Positions 57,401 to 64,000 of a DNA stretch of 64,000 bases are shown in pieces. The stretch is from Armillaria gallica (lineage: Eukaryota > Basidiomycota > Agaricomycetes > Agaricales > Physalacriaceae). The notes under the pieces were generated by a model that did not search any database, was not told where the DNA came from, and saw nothing but the letters and a program-made list of their open reading frames with translations. A program made the position numbers and the translations under genes. The DNA lies in NCBI GenBank assembly GCA_037576215.1, contig JBANDB010000008.1, forward strand, positions 4,030,001-4,094,000, read 5' to 3'. Position 1 is the stretch's first letter. The number at the start of each line of letters is the position of its first letter.

Positions 57401-58078
57401 TCTTTGCCAACAAAGGTTACCATCCTAATATCACTGTCCATCCTGAATGTGATATCACCTCCACTTGGGCCCATGACTTCATAGTCAACCTAGATAAACT
57501 ACACCAATTCCTACATGATGAAATCACTCAGGCAGTCTTGCTACAAGATCCAAGCAGACAAGCGCCGGAATCTGGCTCCTCCATTCAAAGTAGGTGACAG
57601 GGTCTTCCTTAGTTCCAAGCATATCAAGCATATCAAGACTACCTGCCCTACTGCAAAATTTGTGGAGAAATTCCTCAGCCCATTCAAAATCATAGCTCAA
57701 CCAGGCTCTCATTCCTTCACTCTCAAACTTCCATCGGACCTCCATGCCATTCACCCTGTCTTCCATGTATTACAACTTGAACCTGTAAAAGAAAACACTA
57801 TTCCCAATCGCATTCAACCTCCACCACCTCCAGTGGAAGTCGATGGTGAAGAGCAGTACAAAATAGCTCAGATTCTCAACTCCAAGCTTGACCACTGTTT
57901 CCAGTGTCCTCTTCTCTACAGGATTCAATGGTTAGGCTACGAAGGCACTGACCAGGAATATGCTTGGTTACCAGCTACCAAGTTCTCTGCTGATGATTTC
58001 ATTGAAGATTTCCACTGCCATTACCCAGACAAACCAGAACCACTAGCCAAAGTTACTATCTGCAAATCAACCATCTAA
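54469..58078 (+). pseudogene. Pol polyprotein of element D (RT, RNase H, integrase, chromodomain-like end)
   Basis: It starts MRDQGCVDC 18 nt after the gag stop, as in element F. A deletion at about 54608 removes the ~211 bp that hold the protease Asp-Ser-Gly in F. Reverse transcriptase runs 55200-55720 with [11 protein letters not shown]. RNase H (TNTSNYAIAAIL, YDKELLVIFEAF) runs 55975-56320. Integrase runs 56760-57560 with CMICGNNK, SMDFIEQLP and TSDCGSEF. A chromodomain-like end (EEQYKIAQILNSK, IQWLGYEG) closes it at 58078. Frameshifts lie near 55805 and 57541. Stops are mostly TGA for Arg and TAA for Gln. Confidence 0.92.
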
Positions 58079-58299
58079 TGCCCCCTTCACTTATAACATC
58101 ATCAGCCTCCATCAGCTCTGACCATTTCTATTTCAAATCAAAACCACAAAAACTATTGCAAATTCATTTCCTAATATGGAACAGAACCCATTGGCTCTGT
58201 TCTTACTTTTCACTCCACCTTTCAAATCCAAAAAGTTAATTATATATAAATAAGCTATGTACGTGAGGGTCAAGAAAATACAAGTAAAATATGAAGGCA

Positions 58300-59833
58300 A
58301 TACGTTTAAGAGGCCTTGGCACCAGACAGACCTGCAATATTTATATCTCCCTCTTTCTCCTTTTTCTTATCTCTGTCCAACTCAACCTCTTGTACCAATA
58401 AAGGCTCCAAGTCCTCGTACATTTCCACCTCACTCTCAACTTCTTCACCCCTTGACTATTTGTACACCCTCATATGCACCATCACCTGCCGTTGGACCTC
58501 CTTCTCCGCTTCCTCCTCTGGATCCCCTTCAGGCATAGGCATCTTGATCAACACATCCAACTCTGGAATACCGATGGATTCCACACCTGGTACCATGCCC
58601 TCCCTCACTTCTTCCTTCAAGTCCAACGGCTCATCTGAATCCTCCACCCTATAACCTTCCTAGCCCTTCAATAACCGCTTCCACAATTCCCACTCCTTTC
58701 GATGTTCATGTGCATTGTAAAAATCATGGTGGGCCCAAAGGAACTTTTTACAAGCTAGCATTTGCTCATGCAAGCCAGCGACACCGACAGTCCTGACCCA
58801 GAATGACTTGTTGAGGATTTCGTATGGGTCCTCCATCCCTAGCAGCATATCTGCAGCCAACGATTCTAACCCCTTGACCTTGATCACAGCCATGTCTCTG
58901 TCCAAGCATTGCGTGGCCATCTTTCACAGTACCTCACTATAAATGTCACCTGTTTTCCAGAGCTCCAACCAGGACACTTCAAATTCAGCCTTCATAGATT
59001 TTGAGGGAAGGTCGTCAGGATACTTCACGTCATGATCCGGATGATAGTTGTCTATAAGGTCCTCCATGCACTCCGCAATGGTGTCAATCTTACTCTCCAA
59101 TCATGCCATTCTTACCAGTAAAGATCTTATCGCTGGCCTGAGGTGCAGGCTCCATCTTCAAACACTTGGGTGTTGATGGCCCCACTGAAACAACCTCACC
59201 TTCTCCCTCACTATCCTCCACCACACTTGCAGACCAATACTTGCGTTTTTGGAGTTCTGCAGTTTCCTCCCTTTTTTTTCCCTTCACAATCTTATGCCTC
59301 CTCTTCAATTCAGCCATGGCAGCTATTTTCGGATCTGCCAGATCCATTTCAGAATCTCTGTCACTTGCTGACAGAGCACCTGCAGCCACCAACGCCAACT
59401 CGTTCACCTCATCCTCTTTCTCCTTCTCCTTTTCCTTCTCCTTTGCTGCCAAATCTTCAATCTGCTTATGCTCCATGGCCTCCTCTCTCTCCTTCAATTC
59501 CTTTGCCGCTTTCTCAGCCTCCAACCGAATCTGCTTGTCCTCCTGTCTCTTTTCCTCCACTTTCCTCTCAGCCTCTTCCTTCTCTTTCTTCAAGACCTCA
59601 ACTTTCAGCAGACATGCCAACTTATCCTGCTTCAATTTCTCTGCCTGAGCCTCCTTTGCTTGTGCAGTCTTTCAGTCATCGTGTTGACCTATGGCTTCCT
59701 CATAATGCTCTTCCGTGGCAGTCCGCTCCTCTGTTAAGCTCTTGTAATCTTCAAAGGAAAGATCAGGAGGCATCAGTGCTGACTCATAGGGCTCAGGAGT
59801 TACAGAGTCACAGTATTCAATGGGCACTGACAT
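58300..59833 (-). pseudogene. Antisense coiled-coil gene between pol and 3' LTR of element D
   Basis: This is a minus-strand gene inside a plus-strand retrotransposon. It starts MSVPIEYCDSVTPEPYE at 59833. A long charged coiled coil follows (EKLKQDKLACLLKVEVLKKE onwards, about residues 60-135). Then come a basic patch (KRRHKIVKGKKREE), an acidic serine stretch (VVEDSEGEGEVVS) and a C-terminal helical region with SWLELWKTGD and WVRTVGVAGLHEQMLACKKF. Breaks are a TGA near 59671, a 1-nt frameshift near 59092, and stops near 58921 and 58658. No enzyme motif. The length of consistent coding signal shows it was once a real gene. Function unknown. Confidence 0.7.
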
Positions 59834-59981
59834 TTTAAACAATGAAGAGAGAAGATTCAACTAAAAGAGAAAAGATGGTGAGAGTATGAGGTTAAGTTGC
59901 AAAATTCCCATGGTCAAAGTTCCTGCACACATAACCATATTGATCAGCCATCGGAATCAGCACTCTTGAGGGCAAGAATGC

Positions 59982-59993
59982 TAAGGGGGGGAT
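59982..59993 (+). other. Polypurine tract of element D
   Basis: AAGGGGGGGATA directly before the 3' LTR, in the right orientation for a plus-strand element. Confidence 0.8.
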
Positions 59994-59994
59994 A

Positions 59995-61044
59995 CTATTA
60001 CATGCATGCCACGGACCTCCACTTCACACTGACTTCAAGCACAGACTTCATTTCAACTGATCACACCATCGGACCTCCACAGCCTCTGGCCACTTACCAT
60101 TTACTCTGCTCCATTTGATATTTCATTTCTGTTTCATTTTACTATTTCATATATTAAATCTAGAATCCGAATCCAGTAGCAAACAGACCTCCATCAGACT
60201 CCAACCCAGACTACCTACTCATATATATACTGTAGAACTACTTGTAGATACTCAGTTCAAATATCAACTTGCTTTAGCCAAATCTATCTCTGACTCCAAG
60301 TCTAATCTATTACTCTCCAAGTCCACAGCCTCTACTCTGTTGGACTATCTTTACTCTCTATCCAAACCTTTGCTCTCCATAGACTCCACTTGTTAGGGAC
60401 GTGCCAAATAGACAAAGATAACTCGCACGAGCGGAGGTCCACGGAGTGCGTGGGCTTTGGCAAAGCTATTAGCAACGTCACCCTTGAGCCGAAGCCCTAA
60501 GATTGGATTGCGGAACGGAGACCGCGGAGAGCGAAGGTTTGGATAGAGAGTAAGGATAGTCCAACAGAGCGGAGGCCGCGGACTTGGAGAGCGATGGATT
60601 AGACTTGGAGTCAGAGAGAGATTTGGCTAAACCAAGTTGATATTCGAACTGAGTATCTACAAGTATTTCTACTGTATATATATGAGTAGGTAAATCCGAG
60701 TTGGAGTCTGATGGACTCCGGCGGTGGTCTGTTCGCTACCGGATTCGGGTTCTAGAGTTAATATGTGAAATAGTAAAATGAAATGATAAATGAAATATCA
60801 AATGGAACAGTAATGGTAAGCGGCCGGAGGCCACGGGGTCCGATAGTGAGGAATGCTAGAGTTATAATTGAAGTTGGAATGGATGTGAAGCGGAGGCCGG
60901 CGGCATGCGCATAACACCACTCCACAATCCAATCTTAGGGCTTCGGCTCAAGGGTGACATTGCTAATAGCTTTGCCAAAGCCCACACACTCCATGGACCT
61001 CCACTCATGCAAGTTACCTTTGTCTATTTGGCACATCCCTAACA
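59995..61044 (+). repeat. 3' LTR of element D, interrupted
   Basis: The LTR runs 59995-60390 and, after the solo LTR, 60922-61044. Together they are about 519 bp and are the reverse complement of the LTR at 2219-2735, as expected for an element on the other strand. Confidence 0.92.
60391..60916 (-). mobile_element. Solo LTR of family I inserted in the LTR of element D
   Basis: A complete 526-bp LTR (TGTTAGGGACG..GCATAACA) in opposite orientation to its host LTR, with target duplication CCACT (60386-60390 and 60917-60921). It is the remainder after LTR-LTR recombination of a full element. Confidence 0.95.
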
Positions 61045-61059
61045 CTGGCCCTAGCAAGA

Positions 61060-61600
61060 GGGTTAAATTGGAGGTGACAGGGCAGGGCCTGTGGAAGGTG
61101 AAGATGAGTTTGTGGGTAACAACAAGTATTTTCTCTGGCAGATTATCAGATGCTAACTTTTGATTTTTTAAAACATTGTATGTGGTGTTGTCTGGATGGT
61201 GCCAAATGTTTCACAAAACCGGCCTTCATAAAATCCAACCAAGGACAGACTTGCTCATGCTGCAAAATCAAAAAGGCCACTTGTTCCTTCAACAAGGGCT
61301 CATCTTCCTCACTCGCCATTGGCTCCAATAAGGTCTCAGAGGTTCTTCACAACTTGGTGGCTACTGTGGCTGTATTAGCCAGAAAAGTTGACAATTTAAC
61401 AGGACAAGTGGCTTCCTTTGGAGCTGTGTTGGTAATCTTTGTGATGACTATCGTACTGAAGATATGGAGTCACCAGAGGATCTTCTTTCAGAGTCCAATA
61501 CCGAGGAGTGGAAGGCACCATATGCAGAGTTGCATGACTTGAAGAGTGTAAACACTGAGGCACTCCAGCAGGTGATGGGCTTCTGTCTGGACCACAATAT
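61060..61600 (+). pseudogene. Cys-cluster protein fragment
   Basis: A plus-strand coding relic has a nuclear-type KRVKLE, a GNNKYFLW segment in another frame, and a cysteine cluster CMWCCLDGAKC followed by GQTCSCCKIKKATCSF. Then comes an amphipathic stretch (VAVLARKVDNLTGQV) and, after a frameshift near 61430, an ALQQVMGFC end. Paired C-x2-C..C clusters of this type occur in many uncharacterised agaric proteins linked to transposons. It may be the companion of the coiled-coil protein in element D. Function unknown. Confidence 0.5.
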
Positions 61601-62317
61601 GGTGCCTAGGGGGTCCATAGGTTCCTGGTGGTGCCTGGCCTTGTGGGTGGGGATAGCTTGGCATCTCGGCCTGCATTTCTTTCAGGGAAATAGGTGCTAA
61701 GTGGAATAGTGAGATTATCCCAGAGGTCTCCTGGATTGAACAGGGACAGGAATGATGGAGCTGGTATCCTTGTGTGCCCATTATAATTGAATGGTACTAT
61801 GCTCAGAGGTGGCTGGCCTGCTGAAGTAGCTATTGCCCAGCTGGAATCAAATGAACTGTTCTTCCAGGGCTTCTGGAGAAAGGAGAGAGGGAAATTGAAC
61901 AACATAGGGGGTAGAGCTGGTACTGCTGGTGCTACTTGTTATCGGGGAAAGATTGATGATTGGGATATGCCTTCCAGGAGCAATAGCCAATCTTCTTTCC
62001 TGAATGCTGCCTTTACTCTCTCAAGGAACATCCTCTTCTGCTCTTCCGACAAATCTAGGGACATGGTCGAGGGTTGACGCTTGGCTGTCAGATATAGATA
62101 TGTGGATGTGGGCCAGAGGTGGCTGAAGTGGGACATCATTAGTAATGGTGGGTTGGTGATTGTACTGATTAATGTAAGGGAGAAGGAATTATCTGCGAGA
62201 TCATACTGCTAGTATGATGGCTGCTCCAAACAGGGCACTGCTTATGCCTATGAAGGTACTGAAAAGGATTTTGTCGAGAGTGCTAGTCATGAAGGTTCCG
62301 GTGAGGGAGCAGTAAGA

Positions 62318-62330
62318 AGCTTCGAGCTAA
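62318..62330 (-). other. Self-priming primer-binding site, element C
   Basis: TTAGCTCGAAGCT, one base from the LTR, pairs with AGCTTTGAGCTAA in its LTR (62479-62491) with one mismatch. Confidence 0.7.
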
Positions 62331-62331
62331 T

Positions 62332-62727
62332 CATTAGACCCAAACTCCAATCCAGAGTAAACAATAGCTGTATCATGTTCAGACAATCACCGATGAGTCT
62401 CAAAGTGAAAGGAGATAAGGCTAATGTCTTAGTCTTAGTGAAGAGAATTAAGCGGTAGGAGTTTGGTATGAATAAACTTTAGCTCAAAGCTGGAGAATAT
62501 ACAGCAAGAGCTACACTACTTATATACTAAAAGTGAGGGTCTAAATATAAATGTGTGATGAGAGAAAGAAGTAGAAACATGCATAAAAGGAATAGTAGGT
62601 GAACAGTAAGTGAACGATTGTTCAGTAGCATTGTGGTGAATGGTCTGGGCACCTAAAGATAAGATGAGTGCTGAAGATAAGATAGATGCTGAGGCGCTTA
62701 TGAAGAAAAAGTAAATAAATTGTAACA
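62332..62727 (-). repeat. 5' LTR of element C (396 bp)
   Basis: It is alignable to the LTRs of A and B from CATTAGACCC to TTGTAACA. The outer TG is CA here. A TATA box lies near 62518-62526. Confidence 0.85.
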
Positions 62728-63036
62728 GATATGTTGCTTTGGCATACTTACCTCTCAGTCCTGACATGCCTCTACATCTTAGAGGATCGCAAAATGCATC
62801 TGAAGCAGAAAAGGCCATGCTTGGTGGAGAGCTCCAAACTACAGGTTGAAGGTTTTATTTAAGGTATGTTTGCTGCTTTAATCAAGCATCATCTATTCAT
62901 GAATAGCCAATGGAATCAGGTAGCAATAGAAATCTAGCAAAGAAAAAGACCACCAAAAAGATAGCCTAGAAAAGTATGTCATATATCCATTCACTTGTAC
63001 TTTGGCTAAACAATTTGGTAGCTGTACAACTGAAAG
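62728..63036. other. Spacer between elements C and E
   Basis: No gene. A 20-bp stretch GACCACCAAAAAGATAG (62949) also occurs in the copia relic at 21826, so part may be copia debris. Confidence 0.4.
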
Positions 63037-64000
63037 GACAGTGTGTACGCTGATGCTCCTTTCTTTGCAATAATCGCGAAGGGGCCTGTTCGTTTGTCTG
63101 CAAGTTTTTTCTTTGGTCGTGGGAGATTGAGGTTGATTGTATCAAGCCAAACCTTGTCTCCTACTTTATACTCGACTGCAGGTCGCTTTTTCTTGTTGTA
63201 CTGGGCTTTCATCTGGTCGGCGGCTTTCTTGAGTGATCGTTTTGCTTCAGCATGTATCTTTTGCATCTGCAAGATGAATGTAGTCAAGGCGAGGGTGTGG
63301 AAAGGTGCTTGGGGTTTGGCTCCTGGTTGGACGTTGGCATTATAGCCATAGTGCAGTTGTTGTGAGCGAACACCGCGAGTGAGAGCCATTCTACCCAGTT
63401 GTTCTGGAGATGGTTGACAAAGATGCGAAGGTATTTTTCAACCTCCTGGTTGACTCATTCCGTCTGTCCATCTGTCTGTGGGTGGTATGCTGTGGATACG
63501 TTCATCTTGATCTGGAGTAGGTTGTAGAGGTCTTGCATAAATTTGGAGACGAACACGGTGCCTCGGTCAGAGATGACTACTTGGGGCATTCTGTGTTTGG
63601 CATAAACTTCGTCACATAGGATCTTGGCCCACCCTTCCGATGTCATCTTGGTGGTACATGCAATAGGTATGATCTCCTTTGAGAAGCAATCAACGATCAT
63701 TAAGATTGCATTGTATCCCTTGCACATTGGTAGACCAGTGACCATATCGACAGAGATGTGGGTCCATGGTCAGGAGGGAATGGTATTAGGATGAAGTGGT
63801 GCCGCCTTTGCCTGAGTGCTTGACTTGGTTCGTTGGCACGTTTCGCAAGTGTGGATGTAGGCCTCTATGTCCTTCTTGATCCTGGGCCACCAGTATTCTC
63901 GTAAGACAAGTTCTTTGGTCTTTTCAATGCCAGGGTGTCTCGCCGTGATGTGGTCATGAAATACCGCGATAATTTCCCCTCACAATGCATGATCTTGGGG
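63037..64000 (-). pseudogene. Integrase part of family II element E (runs off the window)
   Basis: A minus-strand pol segment closely matches B at 24710-25700. It is truncated on its 3' side at about 63037, so the chromodomain and LTR are missing. It contains the HHCC region, the core (VVISDRGTVFVSKF, TDGQTE) and the start of the C-terminal module. A deletion of about 37 bp near 63350 shifts the frame. It keeps Arg CGA at 63899-63901 where A and B have TGA, but shares the S*PWTH TGA with them. Confidence 0.9.

Larger units (their letters stand above)
47712..61044 (+). mobile_element. Family I Ty3/gypsy element D, 5'-truncated, host of nested insertions
   Basis: This plus-strand copy is related to element F. 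The 5' LTR and gag start are missing; it begins with sequence homologous to F near 1885. It contains gag, a protease-deleted pol, an antisense gene and a 3' LTR. Nested inside are an 885-bp insertion (48737-49621), a complete copia element (49750-54338) and a solo LTR in the 3' LTR (60391-60916). Confidence 0.92.
61610..62727 (-). mobile_element. Family II element C, 5' end only
   Basis: This 5' LTR, primer-binding site and ORF1 belong to another minus-strand family II copy, cut off near 61610 inside a QAPPGTY segment that matches gag of copies A and B. ORF1 here has its own N-terminus (SEEQKRMFLERVKAAF) but shares the LWDNLTIPLSTYFP motif. Confidence 0.8.

Noticed and set aside
59143..59838. 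Long plus-strand ORF rich in Pro, Ser and Leu.
   Set aside because: It is the mirror of the charged coiled-coil gene on the minus strand.

Overview
The window looks like a piece of a transposon-packed basidiomycete (probably Agaricomycete) nuclear genome. The evidence is Ty3/gypsy chromoviruses with C-terminal chromodomains, a Ty1/copia element, a Helitron with a Rep/Pif1-type helicase and an OB-fold-like companion gene, a Plavaka-like transposase relic, short fungal-type introns and AT-rich, CpG-poor spacers. I could not fix a genus. I find no intact host gene, no rRNA or tRNA gene and no CRISPR array. Almost everything recognisable is a mobile element or its debris.

Layout. 1-2735: 5' part of a minus-strand gypsy element (family I: collagen-like Gag) with its 517-bp LTR. 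2736-8589: AT-rich spacer with coding-like relics. 8595-16978: complete minus-strand chromovirus A (family II) with TSD TTTAC, inserted in an old ~150-bp tandem repeat. 16984-23818: spacer with a palindromic MITE, a gag scrap, a copia relic (LTR plus RNase H end), an inverted repeat and a 20-bp minisatellite. 23819-31980: complete minus-strand chromovirus B (family II) with TSD GCAGT. 33814-34930: plus-strand Plavaka-like relic. 34960-44683: minus-strand copia relic split by a 7.16-kb Helitron (35980-43135). 44684-47711: internally deleted, gag-only gypsy element. 47712-61044: plus-strand family I gypsy element D, carrying a complete copia element (49750-54338, TSD AAGAC), an 885-bp TG..CA insertion (TSD CTGC), an antisense coiled-coil gene and a 3' LTR split by a solo LTR of its own family in opposite orientation (TSD CCACT). 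61060-62727: Cys-cluster gene fragment and the 5' end of another family II element (C). 63037-64000: integrase part of a further family II copy (E), running off the window.

How the parts work. Family II elements appear to be Tf1/sushi-like self-primers: a 13-nt primer-binding site one base from the LTR is complementary to a stretch of their own LTR 35 nt downstream of a TATA box. Their LTRs carry clusters of GATAAG. They also have an ORF upstream of gag that overlaps gag in the +1 frame in both complete copies. The copia element instead uses a site complementary to the anticodon arm of initiator tRNA-Met.

Decay. In-frame stops are mostly TGA where another copy or the family has Arg CGA. Copy B keeps one frame across the whole of pol with many stops and no net frameshift. 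This is the mark of C-to-T decay, largely at CpG, as expected from cytosine methylation or a RIP-like process. Nested TSDs give a relative insertion history.
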